64,000 nt of DNA from Deltaproteobacteria bacterium HGW-Deltaproteobacteria-8 (GCA_002840405.1 PHAR01000002.1:310001-374000), one strand, 5' to 3'. Shown: positions 54,390-63,542, counted from the stretch's first letter. The notes: generated by a model from the letters alone, not told the origin. A program made the numbers and translations.

Positions 54390-54421
54390 AAAAAGGCTCC
54401 GGCGAACCGGAGCCTTTTTTT
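54390..54421 (+). terminator. Bidirectional Rho-independent terminator between MCP and sodC
   Basis: The stem AAAAAGGCTCCGG (54390-54402) with CCGGAGCCTTTTT (54407-54419) has a CGAA loop and is followed by T residues. The A-run before the stem makes it work on the minus strand as well, so it can end both the MCP gene and the convergent sodC gene. Confidence 0.9.
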
Positions 54422-54437
54422 GCGCCAGGCGATGACT

Positions 54438-54929
54438 CTACTGGGCCTTGATCACGCCGCAGGCTACGCCAGGGCCGGAATTCCCCGTGGGCTGGGTGGT
54501 GAAATCGTCAGGCCTGGCGTGGACGATGATGCTGCGGCCGAGGATGTTGCCAGGGCCGTACTCCAGGCTGATTCCATCCATGAGCGCCGTGAACCGTGCG
54601 GTCCCATCGGACCCGGCCACGAGCATGGGCAGGTCGCCCGCGTGGTGGTCAGGCCTGGACAGGTCGCCGTGGCGCTTTCCAAACGGGTTGAAGTGCCCGC
54701 CGGCCTTGGCGCAGTCGCCAATTTCGTGGATGTTGAGCCCGTGGGCGCCTGGGGCCAGGCCCGTCAGGTGGCCCTTGATGAGCACGCCTTCGCCCTGCTG
54801 GCTGAAGGTCATGGTCCCGGCGGCGGTATTGCCCCGGGTGGGCTTGAGCACGGCCTCCGCGCCGGGGTTCTTGAAGGCGCACGCCGAGAGGGAGAGCAGG
54901 ATGATGGCAAGGAGTATGGATCGGCGCAT
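54438..54929 (-). CDS. sodC: Cu,Zn superoxide dismutase, lipoprotein
   Basis: This is a 163-residue periplasmic superoxide dismutase anchored by lipid: the leader ends LSAC with the lipidated cysteine at 17. The copper and zinc ligands are in their family positions (HGLNIHEIGDC, then GGHFNPFGKRHGDL, then HHAGDLP, and IIVHARPDD near the end), and the active-site arginine region is GNSGPGVACGVI. The fold is complete, and the cysteines for the usual disulfide are present. AGGAGG sits just before ATG 54929. It is followed by the bidirectional terminator. In an anaerobe it would protect the periplasm during oxygen exposure. Confidence 0.93.
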   Translation of the reverse strand: MRRSILLAIILLSLSACAFKNPGAEAVLKPTRGNTAAGTMTFSQQGEGVLIKGHLTGLAPGAHGLNIHEIGDCAKAGGHFNPFGKRHGDLSRPDHHAGDLPMLVAGSDGTARFTALMDGISLEYGPGNILGRSIIVHARPDDFTTQPTGNSGPGVACGVIKAQ

Positions 54930-55026
54930 GGTTCCTCCTGTGTTCACTCCAGGGCGCGAGGGCAAGACGTCCTGTTCTGATTGCCTCTGTCGGCAGAACC
55001 GTCAAGCCATGCCGGGGAAATGAGAA

Positions 55027-55047
55027 AGGCCGCCTCTTGGGCGGCCT
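55027..55047 (-). terminator. Terminator-like hairpin downstream of tRNA-Arg
   Basis: The stem AGGCCGCC (55027-55034) pairs with GGCGGCCT (55040-55047). Read on the minus strand it begins 6 bases beyond the tRNA CCA end and is followed by TTTCTCATTT, a weak T-run. It probably ends the tRNA transcript. Confidence 0.65.
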
Positions 55048-55052
55048 GAAAA

Positions 55053-55129
55053 TGGTGGGCAATGCGGGGCTCGAACCCACGACCTTTGGCTTCGGAGGCC
55101 AACGCTCTATCCACCTGAGCTAATTGCCC
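55053..55129 (-). tRNA. tRNA-Arg (anticodon CCG)
   Basis: On the minus strand this is a complete tRNA of 77 bases including an encoded CCA. The acceptor stem is GGGCAAT paired with ATTGCCC, the D arm starts TAGCTCAGG, the anticodon arm is TTGGC-CTCCGAA-GCCAA with anticodon CCG (reads CGG), and the T arm holds GGTTCGAACC. It sits between cheZ and sodC, with its own promoter candidate upstream. Confidence 0.96.
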
Positions 55130-55140
55130 GCGAGGGTGAA

Positions 55141-55169
55141 TGGCTACAGTGTTGGCCTGCAGCTGTCAA
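55141..55169 (-). promoter_or_regulatory. Putative promoter of tRNA-Arg
   Basis: On the minus strand a perfect -35, TTGACA (55169-55164), and a weak -10, TAGCCA (55146-55141), are 17 bases apart. They end 12 bases before the tRNA 5' end, a typical distance for a tRNA promoter. Confidence 0.55.
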
Positions 55170-55190
55170 GGCGAAAGGCGGCTTGAACTA

Positions 55191-55928
55191 CTACAGCCCC
55201 ATGCTGGCCAGCAGGTCGTCCACCGAGCCCTGGGTGCTGTCCAGCTGCGGCCCTTGCAACTCGGAGAGCTTGGTCTTGGCCTGGGCCTGCAGGTGGCTGA
55301 AGTCGGCCTTGGAGTCCGGCGCTTCGGACCGGGCCTTGATCATGAGCCCGGTGGTCATGTACACATCCAGGACGATTTTCTCTATCTTCTTGATCGTTTC
55401 GATGATGATCTTGATGCGCTGACCGGTGAGGTCCTGGAAGCTCAGGGTGGTCATGATGGACATGAGGTCCTGGCTCAGGGCGGAGTTTATGTCGCCCAGC
55501 TGCTGGCGGTCGGCCTTGGATACGCCGCCCGTCTCAAAGGACTTGACGATGTTGGCCAGGGTGTCGGACAGGGCCTGCAGGTTCTCGATGGTGTCGATGA
55601 TCTTGACCGTGGCCGTCTCGGTGGTCTGGAGGATGGCGTCGAGCTGGTTGGAGGCCTGGCTGAACAGCTCGTTGGGGTCCTCCTTGAGCACGGGCAGGGG
55701 CTCGCCGTTGCCTGTCTTGGCGTGCTTGATCTCCTTGTAGATCTCCTTGAAGCCCTTTTGCAGGTCCTCGTTGACGCGTCGATAGAACTCGCCCTCCACC
55801 AGCGCGCCGGAAAGGAGCTTGGCGATCTCGCGCTCCACTGTGGCGCTCAGTGTTTCACGCAAGTCGGCCGTGATCTGGTCGGCAACCTTCTGCATGAGCT
55901 CTTGGGTCAGCTTCGCCTCGTCCGTCAT
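55191..55928 (-). CDS. cheZ: Chemotaxis response-regulator phosphatase CheZ
   Basis: CheZ removes the phosphoryl group from CheY-P and resets the flagellar switch. The 245-residue product is largely helical, with the catalytic motif QDLTGQ at 165-170 (D166 and Q170 equivalent to E. coli D143 and Q147). It ends SVDDLLASMGL, matching the C-terminal CheY-binding tail. The N-terminal part (1-110) is a long helix pair with a few extra turns. GGAGG lies upstream of ATG 55928. It is the last gene of an ileS-lspA-...-ferredoxin operon, 22 bases after the ferredoxin stop. Confidence 0.93.
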   Translation of the reverse strand: MTDEAKLTQELMQKVADQITADLRETLSATVEREIAKLLSGALVEGEFYRRVNEDLQKGFKEIYKEIKHAKTGNGEPLPVLKEDPNELFSQASNQLDAILQTTETATVKIIDTIENLQALSDTLANIVKSFETGGVSKADRQQLGDINSALSQDLMSIMTTLSFQDLTGQRIKIIIETIKKIEKIVLDVYMTTGLMIKARSEAPDSKADFSHLQAQAKTKLSELQGPQLDSTQGSVDDLLASMGL

Positions 55929-55950
55929 GAGGGCCTCCAGAAAACACGCG

Positions 55951-56394
55951 TTAACGCAGGTCGTTCTCGTTCATGTCCACGATCATGGCCTTGACCGGGC
56001 AGACACGGGTGCACATGCCGCAGGCAGAGCATTTCTCCACGTCGAATTCAACCTTGCGATTGTCGAGGTTCACGCACAGGGCCTTGGTGGGGCAGAGTGA
56101 TGTGCACAGGCCGCAGTGCATGCACAGATCCTCGTCGCGGAAGATCTTCTGCGAGGCCGGGGTGATCTTGACCCCGTTCTGCTTCAGGTAGGAGATGCCC
56201 TTGTGGTAGTCCACCTCGCGTCCGGCCAGCTCCAAGGTCAGGGAGCCTTCGTGCCGGGGGCTGATGTCCGCCTTGAGGATGTTGAAGCTCAAGTTGAACA
56301 GCAGGGCGAGGTTGCAGACCACCGGCCGGTTGGAAACCTCCGGCGGGAAGGACAGGTAGACGATTTTGCGGAAACCGTTGGCTTCTTCAGTCAT
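55951..56394 (-). CDS. NIL-domain two-[4Fe-4S] ferredoxin
   Basis: This is a 147-residue protein with two parts. Residues about 10-85 form a NIL-type ligand-binding fold (KIVYLSFPPEVSNRPVVCNLALLFNLSFNILKADISPR). The C-terminal 55 residues hold two complete [4Fe-4S] motifs (CMHCGLCTSLCP and CSACGMCTRVCP). This arrangement is common in anaerobes, where NIL domains are linked to methionine or sulfur-amino-acid metabolism; the partner here is not clear. ATG 56394 has GGAG about six bases upstream. It lies between the cpoB-like gene and cheZ in the same operon. Confidence 0.88.
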   Translation of the reverse strand: MTEEANGFRKIVYLSFPPEVSNRPVVCNLALLFNLSFNILKADISPRHEGSLTLELAGREVDYHKGISYLKQNGVKITPASQKIFRDEDLCMHCGLCTSLCPTKALCVNLDNRKVEFDVEKCSACGMCTRVCPVKAMIVDMNENDLR

Positions 56395-56431
56395 GCTGCG
56401 CTCCAAACAAGGCCCGGTTGATGAACCGGGG

Positions 56432-57346
56432 CTACTTGTGCTCCTTGAGAAACTTCTTGGCGCTTATGGACTCGGGGTCCTTGGGATAGCGGTCGATGAG
56501 GTCTTGCAAGACAACGCGGCCTGCCTTGTCCTGGCCGATCTTGAAAAAGGCCATGCCCTGCTTGAGGACCGCAGGCTTGTACTTGGTGCTCTTCGGGTAC
56601 TTCTCGATGACCCTCTGGTAGGCCAGCACGGCCTTGCCATAGTCCTGGAGGTTGTAGGCGCACTCGCCCACCCAGAAGACGGCCTGGGAGGTGTTGGCAT
56701 GTTTCGGGAAGGCCGTGGCGAACTCGGAGTAGTACTGCCGCGCCACCTCGTACTTCTTGGCCTTGAAGGCGGTCGTGGCCTTGGCGAACAGGGCGTCGGC
56801 GGTGTTGGTCTTGTCTTCGGCCTTGGGCTGTTCGGCGGGCTTGGACTTTGTGGAGTCGGCCTTGGTCGCGGCCTGGGCCTTGTCGGCGAGGGCCGGGGCT
56901 GCCTCGGCGTTCGCCGGAGCAGGTGCGGCGGAGTCAAGCTCAAGACCGAACTGGCTCTGCAGGGCGACCTTGATGTTCTGCACGTCGCGCACCGTATCGG
57001 CCAGGCTCGGGCCTTCGCCCTGGGCGCTGGTCAGGGCGCCAAACTTCATGGTCAGGGTCTCCAGCTTCTCCTGCTGCTTGGCCACCTGCACGCGCAGGGC
57101 CTCCAGCTCGGCCCAGGTGTTGGCCTGTCTGGCCTGCACCGGGGAGGTGGACTTCTGGATGTCGTCGCGCAAGGCCTCCTGGCTCTTGGCCAGATCTTCC
57201 TCAAGCCGCTGGATGGTCTTGCGGCTTTCCTGGCGGTCGCGATAGGCCTGATTCTGCAGGGTCTCCATGTCGCCCTTGGTGGCGCAGGCCCCAAGGAGTC
57301 CGGCGCAGACGAGACAGAGCAGCGCGTTGCGGCAGCTTGTGTTCAT
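56432..57346 (-). CDS. CpoB/YbgF-like TPR lipoprotein
   Basis: This is a 304-residue lipoprotein with a leader ending LGAC (lipidated cysteine at 21). Residues about 30-105 are a coiled coil (DRQESRKTIQRLEEDLAKSQ), as in the YbgF/CpoB N-terminus, followed by an A/K/P-rich linker and three TPR units (about 190-300; ADALFAKATTAFKAKKYEVA, VFWVGECAYNLQDYGKA, PAVLKQGMAFFKIGQ). In E. coli, CpoB works with the Tol system in outer-membrane constriction at division. The tol genes are not here, so the name is by architecture only. ATG 57346 overlaps the PLDc_N stop by ATGA, and GAGGGAGA lies about eight bases upstream. Confidence 0.85.
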   Translation of the reverse strand: MNTSCRNALLCLVCAGLLGACATKGDMETLQNQAYRDRQESRKTIQRLEEDLAKSQEALRDDIQKSTSPVQARQANTWAELEALRVQVAKQQEKLETLTMKFGALTSAQGEGPSLADTVRDVQNIKVALQSQFGLELDSAAPAPANAEAAPALADKAQAATKADSTKSKPAEQPKAEDKTNTADALFAKATTAFKAKKYEVARQYYSEFATAFPKHANTSQAVFWVGECAYNLQDYGKAVLAYQRVIEKYPKSTKYKPAVLKQGMAFFKIGQDKAGRVVLQDLIDRYPKDPESISAKKFLKEHK

Positions 57347-57570
57347 TGATCGATTCTCCCTCTTTTTCTTCCGAAGAAGAGATACGCCAGTCCACCGAAA
57401 AAGGGAACCAGCACGGCCAGCTGAACCCAGGCCAGCTTGGCGTTGGTCGAGCCGAAGTCGCGGCGCAGGGCGTCGTAGATGCTGTAGCAGCTGATGCCAA
57501 CGAACAGGGCGGCGCCGACCAGGATGGCGGTCCACTGCATGGTCGACAGCTGGGGCATGGAGAAGAACAT
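57343..57570 (-). CDS. Small PLDc_N-domain membrane protein
   Basis: This is a 75-residue membrane protein. Two hydrophobic segments (MQWTAILVGAALFVGISCYS and LAWVQLAVLVPFFGGLAYLF) are joined by YDALRRDFGSTNAK, which matches the N-terminal domain of cardiolipin-synthase-type phospholipase-D proteins (PLDc_N). No catalytic domain follows, as in many short stand-alone members. It starts 24 bases after the lspA stop, with GGGAG upstream, and its stop overlaps the next start. Function unknown. Confidence 0.8.
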   Translation of the reverse strand: MFFSMPQLSTMQWTAILVGAALFVGISCYSIYDALRRDFGSTNAKLAWVQLAVLVPFFGGLAYLFFGRKRGRIDQ

Positions 57571-57594
57571 GGGCGCTCCCTTGAGTCCTTTACG

Positions 57595-58110
57595 CTATTT
57601 CGCTGCCAGGCGACGCCTGTGGACGGGCTTCTCGCGGCGGTTCTGCATGTACATGGACACGAGCACGGCAAAGGCCCCGCAGGTGATGGCGATGTCCGCC
57701 ACGTTGAAAGCGGGCCAGTGGTACTGGCCGACGTAGAAGTCCAGGAAGTCCACCACGAGGCCCGTGCGCAGGCGGTCGATGAGGTTGCCGAGCGCACCGC
57801 CGAGGATCAGCCCCAGGCCCCAGATGAAGAACCGGTCGCCCCGGTCGGCCGTGGTCAGCAGGTAGTAGATGAAGCCCACGGCGGCAATGGTCACGGTCAC
57901 GAAGAACCATATCTGCCAGTCCGAATCCGGGCGGTTCAAAAACCCGAAGGCCGCGCCCTTGTTCAGCACGTGCACGATGTTGAAGAAGCCCGGAATCACC
58001 GTGTCCGAGGCCCACAGGTCGTATTTCTGCTGGATCACGGCCTTGGTGATCTGGTCGGGCACGATGATGGCCGCAGCCAGAAGCACAGCCGTCTTGAGGC
58101 GCTGGTCCAT
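57595..58110 (-). CDS. lspA: Lipoprotein signal peptidase (signal peptidase II)
   Basis: LspA cleaves the signal peptide of lipidated prolipoproteins. The 171-residue product has four membrane helices. The two catalytic aspartates are in the conserved blocks GALGNLIDRLRTG and FNVADIAITCG, and the substrate-gate region is NKGAAFGFL. GGGAGG precedes ATG 58110. It starts 11 bases after the ileS stop, the common ileS-lspA arrangement. Its substrates include the several lipoproteins of this window (sodC, CpoB-like, DUF1318, M48, solute-binding protein, FlgO-like). Confidence 0.96.
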   Translation of the reverse strand: MDQRLKTAVLLAAAIIVPDQITKAVIQQKYDLWASDTVIPGFFNIVHVLNKGAAFGFLNRPDSDWQIWFFVTVTIAAVGFIYYLLTTADRGDRFFIWGLGLILGGALGNLIDRLRTGLVVDFLDFYVGQYHWPAFNVADIAITCGAFAVLVSMYMQNRREKPVHRRRLAAK

Positions 58111-58121
58111 GGCGGACCTCC

Positions 58122-60935
58122 CTACAGGCCCTGGACCACGGCGGTGCAGCGCGGGCAGATCTCCGGATGCTCATCGTCGGAGCCAAGGTTCTCTTCGTAG
58201 CGCCAGCAGCGCTGGCATTTCTCGCCCGGGGCCTTGGCCACGGACACGGCCAGCCCCTTGACCTCTTCGGACACGCAGGCGCCTTCAGGAACAAGGCCGG
58301 ACTCGTCCAGGCTGGCGCGCGACACGATGAGGAACTCGCACAGGTCCAGGCCCGGCGTGGCCAGGGTCAGGGCGGCGTCGCCGCTGACGTGCAGGGTCAC
58401 GTGGGTGTCGAGCGAATGCCCCACATCGCCGGCCTTGCGCTTGGGCTCGATGGCCTTGGTCACCTCGCCGCGGATGGCCATGAGCAGTTCAAAGGCCTGC
58501 CGGGTATTCTCCGGCATGGCGGGCGGGCCCTCGGGCAGGCGCAGGGAGAACACGCTCTCAGTCCCGGGGCGGCTTTCCGCGGCCAGGTAGCCGTAGGCCT
58601 CCTCGGCGGTGAAGGAGAGCACCGGGGCCATGTCGTGCAGGAGCACGAGCAGGGCGCGCCAGAGCACGGTCTGGGCAGAGCGGCGGTCAAGGCCCGCGCA
58701 GACGTAGAGGCGGTCCTTGATGATGTCCAGGTAGAAGGCCGAGAGGTCCACGGTGCACAGGTTGTGCAGGGTGTGGTAGACCTTGTGGAACTCGAAGTCC
58801 TCGTAGGCCTGGGCGATGGTCTTGTGGCGGCGCTCCACCAGGTCGAGCATGAAGCGGTCCAGCGGCAGCAGCTTGTCGGCGGGCAGCGCGTCGGTTTGCG
58901 GGTAGAAGTCCGCCAGGTTGCCCAGGATGAAGCGGCAGGTGTTGCGGATGCGCCGGTAGGCGTCCACCAGGCGGCTTAGGATCTCGTCGGAGATGCGCAC
59001 GTCTTCCTGGTAGTTCACAGCGGCCACCCACATGCGCAGGATCTCCGCCCCGTGCTTGTCGATGATCTCTTGCGGGGCGATGACGTTGCCGATGGACTTG
59101 CTCATCTTGCGGCCGTCGCCGTCCACCACGTAGCCGTGGGTCAAGACGGCCTTGTAGGGCGGCACGCCGCGCGTGCCAACGCTGGCCAGGAGCGAGCTGT
59201 GGAACCAGCCGCGGTGCTGGTCCGAGCCTTCCAGGTACAGATCGGCCGGGCAGGACAGCTCCGGGCGCTGCTCCAGCACCGCCGCGAAGCTCGTGCCGGA
59301 GTCGAACCAGACGTCCAGGATGTCCGTCTCGCGTCGCCAGTGGCTGCGGCCGCATTTGGGGCAGGCCAGGCCGGCCGGGACGATCTCCTCGAGCGGGGCC
59401 TCGAACCAGTAGTCGCAGCCCGTGGGATGGGAGGCGAAGCGGTCCACCACGCCCATGACCCAGGAGGTCTCGAAATAGGCCTCGTCGCAGTCCTCGCAGA
59501 TGAGAGCCACGATGGGCACGCCCCAGTTGCGCTGGCGCGAGATGCACCAGTCCGGGCGGTTTTCGATCATGTTGGCGATGCGCTCTTCGCCCCAGCCCGG
59601 AATCCAGCGCACGTCCTCATGGATGGCGGCGAGCGCCTTCTTGCGCAGATCGTTGGCCTCCATGCTGATGAACCACTGGGTGGTGGCGCGGAAGATGACC
59701 GGCTCCTTGCAGCGCCAGCAGTGCGGGTAGGAGTGGGTGATCTTCTCCTGGGCGATCAAGTTGCCCACCTGCTTGAGCTTCTCGATGACCTTGGGATTGG
59801 CCTCGAAGACGTTCAGGCCCGCGAAGAACTCCACGTCGGTCAAAAAGCGGCCCGCGTCGTCCAGGGGCGAGTAGACCTCCAGGCCGTACTTCAGGCCCAC
59901 GTCGTAGTCCTCGCGGCCGTGGCCCGGCGCGGTGTGGACGCAGCCGGTGCCCGCGTCCAGCGTCACGTGGTCGCCCAGGATGATGGGCGACTTGCGCTTG
60001 TAGAAGGGGTGCTGCGCCTCGAGGCCTTCCAGCTTATGGCCCGGAACGGTGGCCAGGACCTTGGGCGCGTCCCAGCCGAAGATCTCGGCGCAGGGGGTGA
60101 GCAGGCGCGCGGCCATGAGGTACAGGTTGCCCGCCACCTCGGCCAGCACGTAGTCGAACTCCGGGTGCACGCACACGCCCATGTTGTCCGGCAGGGTCCA
60201 GGGGGTGGTGGTCCAGATGACCACGAAGGTCTTGGCCGGATCGAACTTGGCGCCCTGGGGCAGAAGCTCCTTCACGCGCTTGTCGGCAAGCGGGAAGCGC
60301 ACGAAGACCGACGGCGAGGAGTGGTCGGCGTACTCGACCTCGGCCTCGGCCAGCGCGGTGTGGCAGGAGCAGCACCAGTAGATGGGCTTCTTGCCGCGGA
60401 TCACCGAGCCCTTGGCCATGAAGTTGCCGAGCTCTCTGGCCGTGGCGGCCTCATACTTGGGATCAAGCGTCATGTAGGGCTTGTCCCAGGTGCCCAGCAC
60501 GCCCAGGCGCTTGAACTCGGTGCGCTGGATGTCCAGGAACTTGAGTGCGTATTCGCGGCAGAGCTTGCGGATGACCACCGCAGGCAGGTCCTTCTTCTTT
60601 TTCTTGAGCTCGGTCTCGACCTTGTGCTCGATGGGCAGGCCGTGGCAGTCCCAGCCAGGCACATACTCGGCCCTCTTGCCGCTCATGTTGCGCGACTTGA
60701 CCACAATGTCCTTGAGGACCTTGTTCATGGCCGTGCCCATGTGGATGTGGCCGTTGGCGTAGGGGGGGCCGTCGTGCAGGACGTAGGCCTGGCGTCCCTC
60801 GTTGGCCGAGACCATCTTGCCGTAGGCGTCGATTTCCGCCCAGAACTTGAGGGTTTCAGGCTCCTTCTGCTTCAGGTTGGCCTTCATGGGAAAGCCGGTC
60901 TGCGGCAGTCTGAGGGTGCTCTTGTAATCGCTCAT
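58122..60935 (-). CDS. ileS: Isoleucine--tRNA ligase
   Basis: This is a class I aminoacyl-tRNA synthetase of 937 residues. It shows the HIGH motif ([14 protein letters not shown]), the KMSKS motif ([11 protein letters not shown]), the tRNA-binding and editing segments ([26 protein letters not shown]) and a C-terminal zinc site ([10 protein letters not shown] and CPRC). The editing domain looks intact. The start is [11 protein letters not shown] at 60935. GGAGGA lies further upstream, and no T-box leader is evident. It is the first gene of an operon with lspA, PLDc_N, cpoB-like, ferredoxin and cheZ. Confidence 0.96.
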   Translation of the reverse strand: MSDYKSTLRLPQTGFPMKANLKQKEPETLKFWAEIDAYGKMVSANEGRQAYVLHDGPPYANGHIHMGTAMNKVLKDIVVKSRNMSGKRAEYVPGWDCHGLPIEHKVETELKKKKKDLPAVVIRKLCREYALKFLDIQRTEFKRLGVLGTWDKPYMTLDPKYEAATARELGNFMAKGSVIRGKKPIYWCCSCHTALAEAEVEYADHSSPSVFVRFPLADKRVKELLPQGAKFDPAKTFVVIWTTTPWTLPDNMGVCVHPEFDYVLAEVAGNLYLMAARLLTPCAEIFGWDAPKVLATVPGHKLEGLEAQHPFYKRKSPIILGDHVTLDAGTGCVHTAPGHGREDYDVGLKYGLEVYSPLDDAGRFLTDVEFFAGLNVFEANPKVIEKLKQVGNLIAQEKITHSYPHCWRCKEPVIFRATTQWFISMEANDLRKKALAAIHEDVRWIPGWGEERIANMIENRPDWCISRQRNWGVPIVALICEDCDEAYFETSWVMGVVDRFASHPTGCDYWFEAPLEEIVPAGLACPKCGRSHWRRETDILDVWFDSGTSFAAVLEQRPELSCPADLYLEGSDQHRGWFHSSLLASVGTRGVPPYKAVLTHGYVVDGDGRKMSKSIGNVIAPQEIIDKHGAEILRMWVAAVNYQEDVRISDEILSRLVDAYRRIRNTCRFILGNLADFYPQTDALPADKLLPLDRFMLDLVERRHKTIAQAYEDFEFHKVYHTLHNLCTVDLSAFYLDIIKDRLYVCAGLDRRSAQTVLWRALLVLLHDMAPVLSFTAEEAYGYLAAESRPGTESVFSLRLPEGPPAMPENTRQAFELLMAIRGEVTKAIEPKRKAGDVGHSLDTHVTLHVSGDAALTLATPGLDLCEFLIVSRASLDESGLVPEGACVSEEVKGLAVSVAKAPGEKCQRCWRYEENLGSDDEHPEICPRCTAVVQGL

Positions 60936-61040
60936 AGCCTTGTGTGTCCTCCGCTGGGGGTGTCGGCGCCGCAATCCGGCGGCATGTCTGAATCAAGGGA
61001 AGGGGGTAACTTGGAGCATCGCGGGCCGGAAGTCAAGCCG

Positions 61041-61072
61041 CCCCTGGTGCGGCTTGCAGGGCCGCACAGGGG
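61041..61072. other. Strong GC hairpin between cyclase and ileS
   Basis: CCCCT-g-GTGCGGC (61041-61053) pairs with GCCGCAC-AGGGG (61061-61072) around TTGCAGG. Neither strand has a following T-run. A separate perfect 12-base palindrome, GGTGTCGACACC, lies at 61087-61098. The two lie in the 175-base gap after the cyclase stop. They may act as a non-canonical terminator or protect an mRNA end. Confidence 0.6.
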
Positions 61073-61110
61073 GGAGGCTTGAACCTGGTGTCGACACCGG
61101 CTGCGTGGGG

Positions 61111-63333
61111 CTACTTGGTCTTGTGGGTGTACACTCCGTCCCAGCCCTCGCCCGGGGGCTCGTCCTTCAGGTGCAGGCAGCGCTCCTCGTACATGGTGCA
61201 CAGCACCACCTCGAAGCCCTTGTCCTTGAGCTCGGCGAAGACCTCGGCCGCCTCGCCGAAGCGCATGGCCTTGTACAGGGCCAGGGCCTCCTCGTAGCGG
61301 TCGAAGTCGACCTGCTTGGCCGCCCGCGCCTCGTGGGTCATGGCGGTAAAGATGGTGATGGGCTCGTGCTTGCCCTTCACGCGCACGGAGTCCATTTCCA
61401 CGTAAGCATACTCGTCGCCGCAGACTTCCTTCATGACCTGGCTGACCAAAAGCACCTGGCCGTAGTATTTCGTCAGGCTCTCCAGGCGCGAGGTCAGGTT
61501 CACGTTGTCGCCGATGAGCGTGTAGTCGAACAGGTCGGCCGAACCCATGTTGCCCACGCGCACACGGCCGCAGTGCAGGCCCACGCCGATCTTGATGCTC
61601 AGCCCGAACTTCTCCTTAAAGCCCTCGTTCAGCACGTGGATGTGGTCGAGCATCTGCAGGGCCGAGGACAGGGCCTTTTTCTGGTGCTCGGGCACGTCGA
61701 TGGGCGCGTTCCAGAAGGCCATGATGGCGTCGCCGATGAACTTGTCCAGCGTGCCCATGTTGCTGGTGATGATGCGCGTCATGGGCGTCAGGTAGTCGTG
61801 CAGGAGGTCCGTCACCTGGGTCGGGGTGAGCTGCTCGCTCATGGTGGTGAACCCGCGCACATCCGAGAACATGACCGTGACTTCCTTCTCCTGGCCCTGC
61901 AGGCTCAAGGACTCGGGCGAGTCGTAGATCTGCTTGATGACCGCAGGGGCCAGGTAGTGCGAGAAGGCGCCATGGATGAACCTCTTCTGCTTCTCCTCGC
62001 GCCAGAACTTGAGCAGGGTCAGCAGCGTGAAGTTGCCCGCCAGGATGATGTAGGCGTAGAGCGGCGAGATGTAGACCCTTGCGGTGGACATCATGTAGGC
62101 CGAACCCTCCCACATGCCGAAGGCCATGCCGGCCAGCGGCAGCACCAGCCACACGGCGCGCGCCCAGGCCACCAGCAGGGTGATGACGATACCCGCGAGG
62201 ATGGTGGCGAACAGCTCCACGGCCGGAGCGTAGTCCGGGATGGAGATGAAGTCCTGGGTCAGGATATTGTCCACGATGGTGGCATGGGTCTCAACGCCGG
62301 GGTAGACGGGGGAGAAGGGTGTGGTGCGCAGATCCTTCAGGCCAGCGGCCGAGGTGCCGATGAAGGCGATCTTTCCGTCCAGGGACCCCGGGGCGAGCTT
62401 GCCCTCGATGATGTCCACGGCGCTGATGTAGGGGAAGGCCCCGCCAGGGCCGCGGTAGTTGATCAAGAGCTGGCCTGCGCGGTCCACGGGGATCACGGCG
62501 CCGCCGAAGCGCAGGGATTCCGTGCCCTGGGTGTCGAGCTTGAGCAGGACGTTGCGCTCGCCGGTGGCCTCCATGAGGGTGGCCAGGGCCAGGGAGGGGT
62601 AGATCTGGCCATTGAAATTGATGAGCAGGGCAACGCGGCGCAGGATGCCGTCCGGGTCCGGGGTGGCGTTGAAGAAGCCCGTGGCCGTGGCGGCTCTCGC
62701 CAGGACCGGCAGCGGGCAGACGGTGCCGAAGGCCGAGTGCAGGGCGTCCTTGGCTTTAACCGAGCCCGGCGCTTCGAGCAGGGACACCTGGGCCGGCTTG
62801 ATGATGCATTCTGAGGTCTGGACCTGCTGGTCGGCCTCGGCCTTGGAGAAATTGAAGTAGAAGCCGAGCACGTAGGGCTTGCCGGTGATGATGTTGGCCA
62901 GGAGCACATCGTTGTCCTCCAGGGCCTTGGGCAGCCCCTGGAAGTCCACGTCGACCTGAAGCTCCTTCTTGATCTGCTGGCGGAGCAGGGCCGGTGAGGT
63001 GCGGTCCGGCTCGGCCAGCACCACGTCCATGCCCACAGACAATGCTCCGGCCATGCGTATTTTTTCCAGCAAGAGTGCGACTCGGTAGCGGGGCCAGGGC
63101 CACTGGCCCAGGGCGGCCAGGCTCTTTTCGTCGATGTCGACGATGACCGGCACGCCCGAGGTCTTGGTGGTGTGCTGCCTGCGCAGCAGCTGATCGTAGA
63201 TTTTATAGTCCAGGAAACGCAGGACCGTGGGCTGAACGATATACAGCCCAGCCATGGCAAGGGACGCCAGGATGCCTGCGGCGACCAGGAACGTCTTGTC
63301 GCTTTTCAGAAATTTCTTTAGAAATGCGACCAT
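61111..63333 (-). CDS. CHASE2-domain class III adenylate/guanylate cyclase
   Basis: This membrane cyclase has 740 residues. After one N-terminal helix (FLVAAGILASLAMAGLYIV), residues about 45-350 form a periplasmic CHASE2 sensor (VIVDIDEKSLAALGQWPWPR is its typical start). Three membrane helices follow (about 370-460), then a class III catalytic domain (about 475-650) with both metal aspartates (FSDVRGFT and GDAIMAFWN) and the Asn/Arg-bearing LIGDNVNLTSRLE. A C-terminal helical tail (ALALYKAMRFGEAAEVFAELK) could be TPR-like. ATP or GTP specificity is not settled from the sequence. GGAGA lies before ATG 63333. It is divergent from the TolC-like gene. Confidence 0.9.
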   Translation of the reverse strand: MVAFLKKFLKSDKTFLVAAGILASLAMAGLYIVQPTVLRFLDYKIYDQLLRRQHTTKTSGVPVIVDIDEKSLAALGQWPWPRYRVALLLEKIRMAGALSVGMDVVLAEPDRTSPALLRQQIKKELQVDVDFQGLPKALEDNDVLLANIITGKPYVLGFYFNFSKAEADQQVQTSECIIKPAQVSLLEAPGSVKAKDALHSAFGTVCPLPVLARAATATGFFNATPDPDGILRRVALLINFNGQIYPSLALATLMEATGERNVLLKLDTQGTESLRFGGAVIPVDRAGQLLINYRGPGGAFPYISAVDIIEGKLAPGSLDGKIAFIGTSAAGLKDLRTTPFSPVYPGVETHATIVDNILTQDFISIPDYAPAVELFATILAGIVITLLVAWARAVWLVLPLAGMAFGMWEGSAYMMSTARVYISPLYAYIILAGNFTLLTLLKFWREEKQKRFIHGAFSHYLAPAVIKQIYDSPESLSLQGQEKEVTVMFSDVRGFTTMSEQLTPTQVTDLLHDYLTPMTRIITSNMGTLDKFIGDAIMAFWNAPIDVPEHQKKALSSALQMLDHIHVLNEGFKEKFGLSIKIGVGLHCGRVRVGNMGSADLFDYTLIGDNVNLTSRLESLTKYYGQVLLVSQVMKEVCGDEYAYVEMDSVRVKGKHEPITIFTAMTHEARAAKQVDFDRYEEALALYKAMRFGEAAEVFAELKDKGFEVVLCTMYEERCLHLKDEPPGEGWDGVYTHKTK

Positions 63334-63502
63334 GTCGTTTCTCCGCTTGGCCGGGCCGGTTGATCGTGCCAGTTCGTCGGACTTTGGGTCTCGTTTCTGC
63401 CTGGGCAGGTTGTCAGGTGAATACGTAATTTCACTTGCTAATTCAATTCTTGTGATGTATCGAATTTTTCAGTATTCGTCAAAGAGCAGTGGACAAACAT
63501 GA

Positions 63503-63521
63503 CCGTAAATTTTATTTACGG
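63503..63521. promoter_or_regulatory. AT-rich palindrome upstream of the TolC-family gene
   Basis: CCGTAAAT (63503-63510) and ATTTACGG (63514-63521) form a perfect 8-bp inverted repeat with a 3-base centre. It sits 21 bases before the TolC-family start in the AT-rich 209-base gap (63334-63542) that it shares with the cyclase. A weak -35/-10 pair, TTGTGA (63450-63455) and TATTCG (63473-63478), lies just upstream, so the palindrome could be an operator or a leader hairpin. Confidence 0.45.
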
Positions 63522-63542
63522 AAGACATGTAGGAATAGCAGT

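Noticed and set aside
55053-55129. tRNA-Arg as an integration site
   Set aside because: No integrase, direct repeat of the tRNA end or prophage gene is nearby.
60936-61110. T-box leader or riboswitch in front of ileS
   Set aside because: I see GC hairpins but no T-box sequence (TGGNACCGCG-like) and no specifier loop with an isoleucine codon that I can defend.
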